From Fimenecus sp964557975 (GTDB lineage: Bacteria > Bacillota > Clostridia > Oscillospirales > Acutalibacteraceae), in the NCBI GenBank assembly GCA_964557975.1, contig CAZLCG010000003.1, forward strand, positions 1-64,000: a stretch of 64,000 bases of DNA, in the 5' to 3' direction. A program made the position numbers and the translations under genes. Numbering within the stretch: position 1 is the first letter of the stretch; each line of letters starts with the position of its first letter. Of the stretch, positions 8,202-18,361 are shown in pieces. The notes beneath the pieces are model-generated. The model ran no database searches. It was not told the origin of the DNA and worked only from the letters and a program-made list of their open reading frames with translations.

Positions 8202-9632
8202 TCAATCAAAATCAACAACAAACATATACTGTTTTACCGCTGTATAAAACTTAGTGCCCGGAGTGATTTTATACTCAACATTTTTTTTGAGCCTTGTTCC
8301 GTCCTCAAAATAAGTTCCGTTTGAGGACGTATCGCATAAAAACAAATCGTTTCCGCTGAATCTTATGTAACAATGATTCCTTCCCGTTACATTCTTAGAG
8401 TCGTTAATAACATAACTGCACCCCATGGGAACCCGCCCTATAATAAATTTGTTCTTTCGACCAATCATTGTTTTGTTGTATCTTTTATTACCTTTTATTT
8501 CTGCAAGATACGGATATTTTGTAATTTTAAACTCCGGCGTGGATTTAGGAAGCTTGACCGGCTGCAACAACGGCTTTGAGAGAGCAGGCGGCTTGGGAGA
8601 CGTCGGCGGAATTGGGGGCATTGACGGTTTAGAATGAGCCGACGGCTTGGAAGGCGTAGCAGATTTAATATTTATACCGCTCAAATCGTTAAGCAATGAA
8701 ACAAAATCCTGATACCTTTTTTTATAATCCAAGGAAAGCCCTTTATCTATTACATCAGATATCTTCGTTGAAACATTGCATCCCATGCTTTTAAGCGTGG
8801 GTTGTGGAGTCCCCCTGTATCTGTACAGAGCGTCAACCAAAGGTTGACCTGAAACTATGTTATAAAAAGTAGCGCACAGAGCATAAACATCACTCCAGGG
8901 ACCTTGATTTCCATTTGTGCTGTATTGTTCCGGAGGAGCAAATCCGGGCTTGAGCAATATAGACATACCTTTATTCTGTAGACTTACATAATTCCTCGCA
9001 GCACCGAAATCAATCAGCTTTATTCCTCCGTTACTCGTAACAATGATATTTTCCGGGCTTATATCTCTATGTAATATGTTCTTTTTATGAATTTCCATAA
9101 GAGAACTGGCAACGGTTACAAACACCTCATATGCAAAATCGGGATCAAGCTTTCCTCCATTTAAACGTGCCCTTCTTCTTAAATCCATCCCGTCAAGATA
9201 TTCCATTACCAAATATGCTGTATTATTCTGTGAAAAATATGCGTATATATTAACAACTGTCGGATTACCCTGCAGATTTAACAAGGTTCTTGCCTCATCC
9301 ATAAATTTTTCGCGCCCGTGTGCAAAAACGTTTCGTGATTTTGTATCGGAAAAAGGCTCAATATTGAATGTATTATCGCATCTTTTTGAATACTCGGACG
9401 GCATATATTCCTTAATCGCACATAATTTACCGTATTGGTTATCCAATGCAATATAAGTAATACCGAATCCGCCTCTGCCGAGGACACGTCCAATTAAGTA
9501 TCTATTATTAAGCAGAGTAAATTCAGGTAATACTCCCGAAAACTTTTTTCGATTAATCAAATCGTATCCGCAGTGTGAGCATCTTGATTCATTTGTTAAC
9601 TTTTGAAAACAATTAGGGCACAATTTTTCCAT
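8202..9632 (-). CDS. Ser/Thr protein kinase with N-terminal zinc ribbon and C-terminal FHA
   Basis: A 476-residue soluble kinase. Cys5, Cys8, Cys18 and Cys21 form a short zinc ribbon. The Hanks-type kinase domain (about 45-310) has the glycine loop GRGGFG (52-57), Lys74, HRDISPEN (188-195) and DFG (208-210), so all catalytic residues are present. A proline/serine/lysine-rich linker (about 325-370) leads to an FHA domain with IIGRV, TGRNHC and SSNGTY. Fusing reader and kinase suggests docking onto phosphorylated partners or autophosphorylation-driven assembly (inference). The ATG at 9632 has GGGAG 8 nt upstream. A GTG nine bases earlier is too close to the same site. It lies 24 bp after a PP2C gene and just before another. 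Confidence 0.9.
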   Translation of the reverse strand: MEKLCPNCFQKLTNESRCSHCGYDLINRKKFSGVLPEFTLLNNRYLIGRVLGRGGFGITYIALDNQYGKLCAIKEYMPSEYSKRCDNTFNIEPFSDTKSRNVFAHGREKFMDEARTLLNLQGNPTVVNIYAYFSQNNTAYLVMEYLDGMDLRRRARLNGGKLDPDFAYEVFVTVASSLMEIHKKNILHRDISPENIIVTSNGGIKLIDFGAARNYVSLQNKGMSILLKPGFAPPEQYSTNGNQGPWSDVYALCATFYNIVSGQPLVDALYRYRGTPQPTLKSMGCNVSTKISDVIDKGLSLDYKKRYQDFVSLLNDLSGINIKSATPSKPSAHSKPSMPPIPPTSPKPPALSKPLLQPVKLPKSTPEFKITKYPYLAEIKGNKRYNKTMIGRKNKFIIGRVPMGCSYVINDSKNVTGRNHCYIRFSGNDLFLCDTSSNGTYFEDGTRLKKNVEYKITPGTKFYTAVKQYMFVVDFD

Positions 9633-9656
9633 AATAAACACTCCCTTAAAGCAACG

Positions 9657-10391
9657 TCATTTTATGTTAACAAGAATCGCCGAATAATTATCCATTCCGT
9701 TACCGAGTCCTTTCCCTTTGACTATATCAATCATTTCATTCAGAGCGTCGTAAGTGCTTAAATCTTTTTTTAGAATCGACAGCATATTCTTTTCGTCTAT
9801 CCAATCCCAAAAGCCATCGGAACAAAGTAAAAAAGAATCTCCTTTTACTGTTTTAAAATTCACAGAATCCACATCATAATTAACTGTATCATCGTCCATA
9901 CCCAACGCGCTGAGCAATTTATTTCTGTCAGGGTGACGTCTAATCTCCGATTCCTTAATTTCACCGCTGTCCGCCAACATCTGCACAACACTGTGATCCT
10001 TAGTTCTGGAAATCATCTTACCTTTTCTGAAATGATACAAACGAGAATCTCCTATATGACCCCAAGTTGCATTTTTCCCTTTAAGGATTAAAGCAACCAT
10101 GGTTGTCTTAATTGAAGGCAGACCTTTAAGCTCCTTTTCTTCAGTAAGCATAGAATTGGCAATTTTAAAACAATCGTCCAAAAAGTTTTCCGAAATTTCT
10201 TCAGAGTTCTCAATAACCGCTCCAAAACAATCCGTAACAAGATTTGAAGCAATATCTCCGTTTCCATGCCCTCCCAACCCGTCTGCCAAAACGAAGCCAT
10301 AGGTAAATTCATGAGGATTAACGAAAACTTTTACTGCATCCTCATTTTTTTCTTTTTCACCAATATCCGAAAAAGTTGCATATTCAATCAC
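9657..10391 (-). CDS. PP2C-family Ser/Thr protein phosphatase
   Basis: A 244-residue PP2C domain and nothing else. Motifs in order: NEDAV near the start, LADGLGGHGNG (metal Asp), HIGDSRLY, LLCSDGFWDW and the terminal MDNYSAIL (metal Asp). It is the second phosphatase of the locus and precedes the zinc ribbon-FHA kinase by 24 bp, so the two are probably co-translated from one mRNA. It starts at GTG with a strong GGAGG 7 nt upstream. Length is typical of the small Stp/PrpC class. Cytosolic; it probably resets phosphothreonine marks made by the locus kinases. Confidence 0.88.
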   Translation of the reverse strand: MIEYATFSDIGEKEKNEDAVKVFVNPHEFTYGFVLADGLGGHGNGDIASNLVTDCFGAVIENSEEISENFLDDCFKIANSMLTEEKELKGLPSIKTTMVALILKGKNATWGHIGDSRLYHFRKGKMISRTKDHSVVQMLADSGEIKESEIRRHPDRNKLLSALGMDDDTVNYDVDSVNFKTVKGDSFLLCSDGFWDWIDEKNMLSILKKDLSTYDALNEMIDIVKGKGLGNGMDNYSAILVNIK

Positions 10392-10421
10392 AGCAAAACC
10401 TCCGTTAAATATTGCTCCCGA

Positions 10422-10439
10422 GGCTGCATTTCAGCAGCC
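10422..10439. other. Short stem-loop between the giant surface protein gene and PP2C
   Basis: GGCTGC and GCAGCC are separated by 6 nt. On the minus strand, the sense strand here, no U-run follows, so it is not a standard terminator. It may be an RNA processing or stability element between two genes that need very different expression. Confidence 0.35.
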
Positions 10440-10453
10440 CCGTTTTATTTTGA

Positions 10454-13400
10454 TTACGCTTCTTCCTCGTCTTTATCTTTTTTTCTCTTAAACACAATCA
10501 GCAAAATCAAAAATGCAAGAGCTAAAATTCCCGCAACGATTGCCCAGAAAACTACGGTGTATGAATAGTAGAAAAGAACAAGAGGTGATGTTGAAACTGT
10601 GATTCCGCTTATTTCATACTGTTCGGAAGGATTACCCGCCAGGTCTTTTGAAGTTATGCTTATGCTTTGCTTATTGCCTTCGGACATTTCAACATTGTAG
10701 ATATTTCCGCTTATATTTATAACGGACTCGCTCGGAACAACTTCGCCGTTAATTGAAACTTCAACCGTATTAACATCGGGATTCGCATCGTTAATTTCAA
10801 ATTCAACAGTATGACTTTCCGCTTCAACAATTTGATCTTCGTAAATATTTGATGTAATTACGGGATTTGTTCTGTCAACAGTAAATTTAATAACGCCCGA
10901 ATCGCTTTTTGTGTTAAGGTTGCTGTTGCCTGCACGGTCAAAGCTCAATATACTGAATGAATAAACGCCGTCATCGTTAAAATTACCGTTTTCATTGTTC
11001 AGAGTATAGAGAGTTTCGTACCATCCTCCCGCTCCTCTAAGCGTGTTCTTGACATAATTGTCAGCCGAACCTGTTCCCTCCGAAAGCGTAATATAATCTG
11101 TTTCAGCGCCGTTATACATAGCAAAAACAGTTTGCTCGTCAATGTTATCTGATATATCAACCGGATCGACATTTAACTCATGAACAATAATTTCCACCTT
11201 GTCATTGGCATATGCGTTATCCAATTCATTCAAAAATACATTATCGGTATATTTATCGTTGTAAGTTGTTTCTATCCAGAATGTTGAACCTTCACGGTTG
11301 ACCGAGAAATTTAATGTTTCTTCGGAAGACGTTGTACCGTTATCCTGCCCGGAGTTTATGATATTTATGCTGTGATTTGAATAGTCAACAGCACTGCAAA
11401 TCAACGAATAGAAGCCGTCGACGGACAGGTTTTGTATTGTGTAAGTGTAAACGGTTTCGCCCTTGTCGTTAATACTGATCGAGGGATCGCCCAAACTGAT
11501 TTTTATAGTTTCAAGCTCGCCGGCGGCATTTCTTATAACCGCCGATAATTCCGGTTTAAACGCGTTCACATCAATATTTTTGTCGGTTACTGAAACATTG
11601 AAGCCTATTGTTTCATCATTATTTGCAGATTGATGGTTAATGCCCGATACGGTGATGACCGGATCCACTGTGTCAATTGTCAGTTGATTTGATTCATATG
11701 TCACCATATCGTTTCCTGATCTGTCAGAATAAGCGATTTTAACAATATAGTCGCCGTCCCCCGTAATTCTGAATGTGCCCGTATGCCGGTCGACGCTGTT
11801 GTCAACCCAATTAACCGAAACAGGATAAATTGATCCGTTATTGGTAACTGTAACTTCAACATCCTGAGAATAAAAGTTAGCCTCATTAATTGAAACGGTC
11901 GCATTTATATCCCCTGCATAATATGATATATTATTGACGTTTTGAACAGGTTCGTTGAATGTTATCGAGGCAGTCGGTGAGATATTATCAACAATCACTC
12001 TCTTGGTATCAGCCTCATAAGTATTATTTTCAGCATAGTCATACGCTGTAAATTCTACCGTACCGTTAAACTGACTGTTTCGCTCAAGACTGCTTTTAGG
12101 AATGGAAAATACCGCTGTAGAGGTTCTTCCGTCTCTCGTAATTTCGGCTTTGCTGATTGCATCGTTTACCAACTGTGCGTTAACGTCGCTTACACCTGTT
12201 GCAGTCAGATAACTGTACATAATGTGATACACACCCGTAGTGTCATCATCAGCTGAAACTGTAACTTTCATTATGCTGTCATAATAGCCGAATGTTATAG
12301 CGTTTATTACGGTTTCAAAAACATTTGAGCTGTATGAAACGCTTAAATTTTTCGGTGATGTTTTATCAACCGTAAACAGGTATGCAGGATAGTCGTTAAG
12401 GCTGTTGTTTAAATCATCCGTAAATACAAAATTATTTTTAGCTAAATCCACAAAATCAAAGTCAAATGTATAATTTGCGTCTGATTTAAAGTCAACTTCG
12501 ATAGTGTGTGTATTTCCTGTGGGATCTGTTGTATCTGTTTCCCAGTTGTCTTCCTTTTTAAAGTATTCATTATAATTTGTTACATTGTTTCCGAGAATAT
12601 CCAGAGCTTTTAAAATATCTTCTGTATCAAAATATTCAGGGGAGAAATTATGCTCTGTTACTTTAATGATAGCTGAACGGTTGGTGTCGTAATATTCACG
12701 ACCGTCAATCGTATGAACAGGACTGATTGAATCAAACTCAACACTTACAACAGGCGCGGTTTTGTCGATTGTAATAGGATAGTCTGAATTTGAATAACTA
12801 ACTTCATTTCCCGATTTGTCGGCATAAGAAATCGAAAGTGTATAATCGCCCTCTGTTGACAGAGTAAAGCTGCCTACCCACTGATTGGTATCATCTCTTG
12901 TCCAATTTTCAACCACATATGATTCCTGTGTTTCAGTTTCATCATCGCCAAGTATATCAGCAGTGATATTCATATCTATGACATCTTCAGGATACTCGCC
13001 GTCCATAAAGTTTTCTTCATTGACTGTTACTGTAACGGTTACATCATCGGAAAAATAATTTATGCCCTTTGAATTATCTTTTGCCGCATTTGCAGGATCT
13101 GAATAGTTTACTGAAATTTCAGGTGCTTCACTATCAACAATTATTGTTTTTTCACTTTCCGTTTCTTTTGCTGTTGTATTTCCTGCATTATCGGTTGCAC
13201 TCGCGGTTACTTTCCCTCTGAACTGCGCAGGAATTTCAAAACTGTATGTGAACTCGGAAGGATTACTATCGTTTACCTCAAAGCCTTTTTCCTTTGCAAC
13301 ATTTTTATCTTCTATATTCTCTGTCTGAATATCTATATCTGTATAATTTCCGTTATACGAATATGTGAAATATTGAAGTCCTGAAGTCATATCAGTTGTT

Positions 13401-16400
13401 GTGAGTGTAACTGTACATTTCCCTAAGTTTTCCTCATCTTTTGAAGGATTAAAGAACCAGAATACTATATTTCTTATTGTTTCAAGAACTGTATGATTTT
13501 CTGAATAATCAATAACCACATCACTTGGAGCTTCCGTATCTACAACAAAGCTTTCGGGTGAAACTGTGCCGTCTGCATAAATCACCTTGTTTTCGTTGTC
13601 GGGATTCATCTCATTTTTGGCATAATCCTTAAAACTGATTAAAGCAAAGTCATAAATTGCATCATCCGTATAATCAATTTTATATGTATACGTATTATTT
13701 TCTTCTTCCTTATTCCAATTATTTATATCAGTAATTTCCGCAAGTTTCTCGGTTGCTTTTGTGCTTATCTGTTCGTTTTCATCATTCTCGGTTAAAATAC
13801 TGTTTGCAATTATGCTGATATTATCTTCCAAATACTCAGGTGCAAAGTTATGTTCTACTACTGTGATTGTTGCAGTTCTGTTTGCATTAAAGTATGTTTC
13901 ATTCAATGCTTTTTCCGATACATTATTGTTATCATACTCAACACTTACAACAGGCGCGGTTTTGTCGATTGTAATAGGATAATCTGAATTTGAATAACTA
14001 ACTTCATTTCCCGATTTGTCGGCATAAGAAATCGAAAGTGTATAATCGCCCTCTGTTGACAGAGTAAAGCTGCCTACCCACTGATTGGTATCATCTCTTG
14101 TCCAATTTTCAACCACATATGATTCCTGTGTTTCAGTTTCATCATCGCCAAGTATATCAGCAGTGATATTCATATCTATGACATCTTCAGGATACTCGCC
14201 GTCCATAAAGTTTTCTTCATTGACTGTTACTGTAACGGTTACATCATCGGAAAAATAATTTATGCCCTTTGAATTATCTTCTGCCGCATTTGCAGGCTTT
14301 GAATAGCTTACTGAAATTTCAGGTGCTTCACTATCAACAACAATGGTCTTATCATCAATTGTGTCATTTGATTTATTGCCTGCATTATCGGTTGCACTAG
14401 CGGTTACCTTCCCTCTGAACTGCGCAGGAATTTCAAAAATGTATGTGAACTCGGAAGGATTACTATCGTTTACCTTAAAGCCTTTTTCCTTTGCAACATT
14501 TTCATCTTCTATATTCTCTGTATGAATATCTGTATAATTTCCGTTATACGAATATGTGAAATATTGAAGTCCTGAAGTCATATCAGTTGTTGTGAGTGTA
14601 ACTGTACATTTCCCTAAGTTTTCCTCATCTTTTGAAGGATTAAAGAACCAGAATACTATATTTCTTATTGTTTCAAGAACTGTATGATTTTCTGAATAAT
14701 CAATAACCACATCACTTGGAGCTTCCTTATCTACAACAAAGCTATCCGGTGTTTCTGCATCTTTATCATAAATACTGCCTTCATTTTTTTCATTGGTTAA
14801 ATAATTATTCCCTGCAAAATCCTCAAGCCCATTGAGAGCAAATGTATAGTTCGCATCATCTGTATACGAAATTACAAGTGTATGCGTATCACCATCGTCA
14901 CGCCATTGATTTGCTTCTAAATCTTTTTTTGCAGCAGTATCACTAATAGTAGTATTTCCTGCAATATCTTTTGCTGTTATCTCTGCACTGAAAGCAGACT
15001 TATCAAAATTGTGTTCCTCAACGGTGATGGTTGCAGTTCTGTTTAAGAAATAGCCTTCGCCTACTCTGTCATCACTTTTTTCATCTCCATAAGTGATTTC
15101 TATTTCCGGCGCGGTTGTATCAACAGTAATAAGTTTGGATTTATAATCAGCATTATTTCCCGAATAGTCTGTGTATTCAACAATAAGCTTATAATCTGCG
15201 TCGTCATTAAATTCTAGTTCAGTAGTATATGAGGTTTTGTTTGAACTCCATTCAACATAGTCAACTTCATATTCATCACTGTATTTTCTTTCTGCCTGCT
15301 GTGCTCCTTCTTCATTTTTCGGCAAATATTCAATATAAGTTATTTTATCACCTATTGTTTTTTCAACAAGAATACCAACTTCGTGAACCGTTCTATTTTC
15401 AACAACATTTCCGTCTTTATCTTTTACGGTCTCAACCTGACCTTCAAAGAAATTCTCTTCTTCTATTATTATAGTTGCTGATACGGAATTGTTATAATAC
15501 ACCCGCTCGGCAGATGCTAAATCTTCAACTGATTTATTATCCTTATCAACATAATTTGCATTGCCTGCCTGAGAGGTATACTCAACTGTTATTTCAGGTA
15601 CTTTACTATCAACAACAATGGTCTTATCATCAATTGTGTCATTTGATTTATTGCCTGCTTTATCGGTTGCACTAGCGATTACTTTCTCTCTGAACTGAGG
15701 GTCAATTGAGAATGAGGCTTCTGCTGATTTTTCTGATTCAATAAACTTATATGAGTTACCATCTGATTCTTTATCAATAGTAGTAAAAGTCTTTCCGCCG
15801 TCGAGGCTGTACTCAAAGGATTTGATGCCTGACAAATTATCGGTTGAAGATAAGGTAACCTTACAAGACGTCTGGTAGAACCAGAATAAATTACTGAGTA
15901 TTTCTTCAATTACACTGATATTATCACCATCATAATTGATTTTTACATCGTTCGGAGCAGTAATATCCATTTTAACAGCAACTGTTTTTTCTTCTGAAAT
16001 ATTACCCGCCTTGTCAACTGCATATATTACATAATTTCCTTCATAATTATCTTCATTTTTAATTGTAAATTCGTATGTATTTTCAGTCTCATTAAAATTC
16101 GCCTTCGAACATTTTGCTTCTAAATATTCTAAAGTTAATTCATCAATAGTTAATTCATCAATGCTGTTTTCTTCCGCATAGTAAACAGCCTTAATATCCG
16201 AAAGATTGTCTGTAACAGTTCCGCTTACGGTTACATCTTCGTTTGTCCATTTTACATCCTCTTCAACAGGATCACTAACGCTGACAGTAGGGATTTCATT
16301 ATCCATATACAAATCTATTGACAGACTACTAATACCTTCGGCGGCTTTAGCTCCGTTACCCGCATTATCATAAGCGTTTACCGTTAATTGGCCTTCATAA

Positions 16401-18361
16401 CTCCGTGCGAATACGGTAATTTTAAAATTGCCGTTCTCATCAATTTTAAAATTGCCGTTCTCATCAACATCGCTATTTATCGTGCTACCATCTTCAAGAA
16501 CAGCCTCTACTCTTTCTACGCCCGAATGCTCATCTATCACCCTGCCTTCCACAATTACATCTTTATTCGTAAATTCATTTTCATTACAATTACTGCTGAG
16601 CGACATAATAACACAATTTGTATTATCCATTTTAACGCAAAAGCTTGTTTCCGTTTCATTACCTGCTTTATCTGCACAAACGAGATAAATATTACCTTCA
16701 TATGTCTGCGCATTAATAGAAAGGGTGTATTTACTGTCATCTTCATCATATTCTAATGTCGCACCATCAACTGTCGCACCATCAACAGCTTCTTTAATTT
16801 CAACGCTTTTAATTCCCGAAAGATTATCGGAAACATATCCTTCAATTTTTATACCTTTATTGGTCCAATCCGTAATTTTAAATTCAGCACCATCACTGTC
16901 CTTAATCGTTAAACTTTCCTCATTAAATTCAGGCCCGGTTTTGTCAACAAGAATTTTAACTTTATCTTCTGCAATATTTCCCGAGAAATCAACAGCATAG
17001 ATATAATAATAATTCGTTTCATTATTCGTTTCATTGCTTACAATAATTTTATATTTACCGTTTTCGTCCACTTTTGCCGATTCAAGTTTAGAAATGTTTT
17101 CTATGGTTACATTTTCAATCTCTTTAACGGAGTAATACACACCGCTGATGCCGGAGATATATTTAACGCCGTTACTTTCCGTACCTTCGTCAATCACAGA
17201 AAACTCGACCGTAACATCACTATTTGTATATTCCTCATTATCTGTAAGTTCGCTGATTATGGGCGCAGCATTATCCATAGCATATAGATTTGTTTTATCT
17301 AAAGTAATGTTTTCTGTATTAAGAGAAAAACCTATAAACTGCTCGTAAACTCCGTCAGCATTCCAGTCAAACATATAGTAATTATTAACAGAAGAATAAT
17401 TATTAAGAACGTCCTCATTAATAAAAGCCCACATGGTTATGTAGCGTTCAATGTCTTCCTCTGAATTTATGTCAGAGTCCTGCGCGTTCCAAAAACTCTT
17501 TTCATCAGACCACTCATCATAACCGTTATACAGAGTCTCGTACTTTACAGCTTTAAGTTCATCAACAGACATACCTTCGGGCGCGGTTACCTTAATACCT
17601 GCCCACCAGCCGTCCGATGTCCTGCCGATTGAGGCGTCAGCCTGTGACCATTGAAGGGTCAACTCACCGTTATTTGTAACAGTAACAACATTTCCGGCCG
17701 AACCTTCAACTTCCATAACATCTGCGCCTGTAATTGCTTCAACATTACCGAGGGAACTTGAAGAGTATACCTGCTCGCCGTCCTTATTCAGCGCTACACA
17801 ATTAGCGTCAATGCTAAAGGAAATTTCTTGCTCATAGATTCCGTCATTATCCCAATCGAATTTATAGCAATTATCAATATATTTGTCGTTATATATAGCA
17901 TAATTAAGCACTTTTTCATTTATAAAAGCCCACATAGTTATATAGCGTTCAATTTCTTCCTCTGAATTTATGTCAGAGTCCTGCGCATTCCAAAAGCTCT
18001 TCTCATCAGACCACTCATCATAACCGTTATACAGAGTCTCGTACTTTACGGATTTAAGTTCATCAACAGACATACCTTCGGGCGCGGTAATTTTAATTCC
18101 TACCCACCAACCATCGGACGATCTGCCGATCGAGGCATCAGCGGCCGTCCAGTCAAGGACAATACTGTCGTTATATATAACAGTAATATTACTCTTATCC
18201 TCATCATTAACCACCGCGCAGGACGGTTCGGTTATTGCAGAGACTTGTCCTAAATTAACATCTTCCGCAGCATATGTATTTACAACAGGAAATGATGTAA
18301 ACAACATAAGTAACGCTAAAGAAACCGTTAAAATCTTATGACCTAATTTAAAGTTTTTCAT
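10454..18361 (-). CDS. Giant Ig-like repeat surface protein, 2635 residues
   Basis: A secreted, membrane-anchored surface protein. It has a signal peptide (about 1-32, ending near TYAAED); two copies of a roughly 130-residue module containing SIGRSSDGWW/SIGRTSDGWW and FWNAQDSDINSEE (residues about 50-340); about 18 Ig-like units whose boundaries are marked by VDxxAPE-type strings; then one C-terminal membrane span (about 2598-2622) and a short KRKKDKDEEE tail. No LPXTG motif is seen. Two stretches of about 800 bp are almost identical. GGAGG lies 6 nt before the ATG. A 357-bp gap precedes it, so it may have its own promoter. Its place inside a kinase/phosphatase/FHA locus suggests it is either sensed by or controlled by that pathway. 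An adhesin or sensor role is inference. Confidence 0.85.
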   Translation of the reverse strand: MKNFKLGHKILTVSLALLMLFTSFPVVNTYAAEDVNLGQVSAITEPSCAVVNDEDKSNITVIYNDSIVLDWTAADASIGRSSDGWWVGIKITAPEGMSVDELKSVKYETLYNGYDEWSDEKSFWNAQDSDINSEEEIERYITMWAFINEKVLNYAIYNDKYIDNCYKFDWDNDGIYEQEISFSIDANCVALNKDGEQVYSSSSLGNVEAITGADVMEVEGSAGNVVTVTNNGELTLQWSQADASIGRTSDGWWAGIKVTAPEGMSVDELKAVKYETLYNGYDEWSDEKSFWNAQDSDINSEEDIERYITMWAFINEDVLNNYSSVNNYYMFDWNADGVYEQFIGFSLNTENITLDKTNLYAMDNAAPIISELTDNEEYTNSDVTVEFSVIDEGTESNGVKYISGISGVYYSVKEIENVTIENISKLESAKVDENGKYKIIVSNETNNETNYYYIYAVDFSGNIAEDKVKILVDKTGPEFNEESLTIKDSDGAEFKITDWTNKGIKIEGYVSDNLSGIKSVEIKEAVDGATVDGATLEYDEDDSKYTLSINAQTYEGNIYLVCADKAGNETETSFCVKMDNTNCVIMSLSSNCNENEFTNKDVIVEGRVIDEHSGVERVEAVLEDGSTINSDVDENGNFKIDENGNFKITVFARSYEGQLTVNAYDNAGNGAKAAEGISSLSIDLYMDNEIPTVSVSDPVEEDVKWTNEDVTVSGTVTDNLSDIKAVYYAEENSIDELTIDELTLEYLEAKCSKANFNETENTYEFTIKNEDNYEGNYVIYAVDKAGNISEEKTVAVKMDITAPNDVKINYDGDNISVIEEILSNLFWFYQTSCKVTLSSTDNLSGIKSFEYSLDGGKTFTTIDKESDGNSYKFIESEKSAEASFSIDPQFREKVIASATDKAGNKSNDTIDDKTIVVDSKVPEITVEYTSQAGNANYVDKDNKSVEDLASAERVYYNNSVSATIIIEEENFFEGQVETVKDKDGNVVENRTVHEVGILVEKTIGDKITYIEYLPKNEEGAQQAERKYSDEYEVDYVEWSSNKTSYTTELEFNDDADYKLIVEYTDYSGNNADYKSKLITVDTTAPEIEITYGDEKSDDRVGEGYFLNRTATITVEEHNFDKSAFSAEITAKDIAGNTTISDTAAKKDLEANQWRDDGDTHTLVISYTDDANYTFALNGLEDFAGNNYLTNEKNEGSIYDKDAETPDSFVVDKEAPSDVVIDYSENHTVLETIRNIVFWFFNPSKDEENLGKCTVTLTTTDMTSGLQYFTYSYNGNYTDIHTENIEDENVAKEKGFKVNDSNPSEFTYIFEIPAQFRGKVTASATDNAGNKSNDTIDDKTIVVDSEAPEISVSYSKPANAAEDNSKGINYFSDDVTVTVTVNEENFMDGEYPEDVIDMNITADILGDDETETQESYVVENWTRDDTNQWVGSFTLSTEGDYTLSISYADKSGNEVSYSNSDYPITIDKTAPVVSVEYDNNNVSEKALNETYFNANRTATITVVEHNFAPEYLEDNISIIANSILTENDENEQISTKATEKLAEITDINNWNKEEENNTYTYKIDYTDDAIYDFALISFKDYAKNEMNPDNENKVIYADGTVSPESFVVDTEAPSDVVIDYSENHTVLETIRNIVFWFFNPSKDEENLGKCTVTLTTTDMTSGLQYFTYSYNGNYTDIDIQTENIEDKNVAKEKGFEVNDSNPSEFTYSFEIPAQFRGKVTASATDNAGNTTAKETESEKTIIVDSEAPEISVNYSDPANAAKDNSKGINYFSDDVTVTVTVNEENFMDGEYPEDVIDMNITADILGDDETETQESYVVENWTRDDTNQWVGSFTLSTEGDYTLSISYADKSGNEVSYSNSDYPITIDKTAPVVSVEFDSISPVHTIDGREYYDTNRSAIIKVTEHNFSPEYFDTEDILKALDILGNNVTNYNEYFKKEDNWETDTTDPTGNTHTIEVDFKSDANYTFDFDFVDLAKNNFVFTDDLNNSLNDYPAYLFTVDKTSPKNLSVSYSSNVFETVINAITFGYYDSIMKVTVSADDDTTGVYHIMYSYLTATGVSDVNAQLVNDAISKAEITRDGRTSTAVFSIPKSSLERNSQFNGTVEFTAYDYAENNTYEADTKRVIVDNISPTASITFNEPVQNVNNISYYAGDINATVSINEANFYSQDVEVTVTNNGSIYPVSVNWVDNSVDRHTGTFRITGDGDYIVKIAYSDRSGNDMVTYESNQLTIDTVDPVITVSGINHQSANNDETIGFNVSVTDKNIDVNAFKPELSAVIRNAAGELETIKISLGDPSISINDKGETVYTYTIQNLSVDGFYSLICSAVDYSNHSINIINSGQDNGTTSSEETLNFSVNREGSTFWIETTYNDKYTDNVFLNELDNAYANDKVEIIVHELNVDPVDISDNIDEQTVFAMYNGAETDYITLSEGTGSADNYVKNTLRGAGGWYETLYTLNNENGNFNDDGVYSFSILSFDRAGNSNLNTKSDSGVIKFTVDRTNPVITSNIYEDQIVEAESHTVEFEINDANPDVNTVEVSINGEVVPSESVINISGNIYNVEMSEGNKQSISITSKDLAGNPSEQYEISGITVSTSPLVLFYYSYTVVFWAIVAGILALAFLILLIVFKRKKDKDEEEA
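12735..13545. repeat. Long direct repeat, copy 1, within the giant Ig-like gene
   Basis: Matches 13935-14739 at an offset of 1200 bp, falling to about 1194 bp after small in-frame indels near 13141-13210 and 13330. Positions 12841-13080 are identical to 14041-14280 as read, including third codon positions. This points to recent duplication or ongoing gene conversion. Confidence 0.9.
13935..14739. repeat. Long direct repeat, copy 2, within the giant Ig-like gene
   Basis: Partner of 12735-13545. The copy boundary near 14330-14400 continues into a third, shorter match at about 15600-15670, so the Ig-like unit has been copied more than once. In-frame recombination between copies would remove or add 1.2 kb (400 residues). 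Confidence 0.9.

Noticed and set aside
10454..18361. Sortase-anchored LPXTG protein
   Set aside because: The C-terminus has a membrane span and acidic-basic tail but no LPXTG-like motif, and no sortase gene is present.
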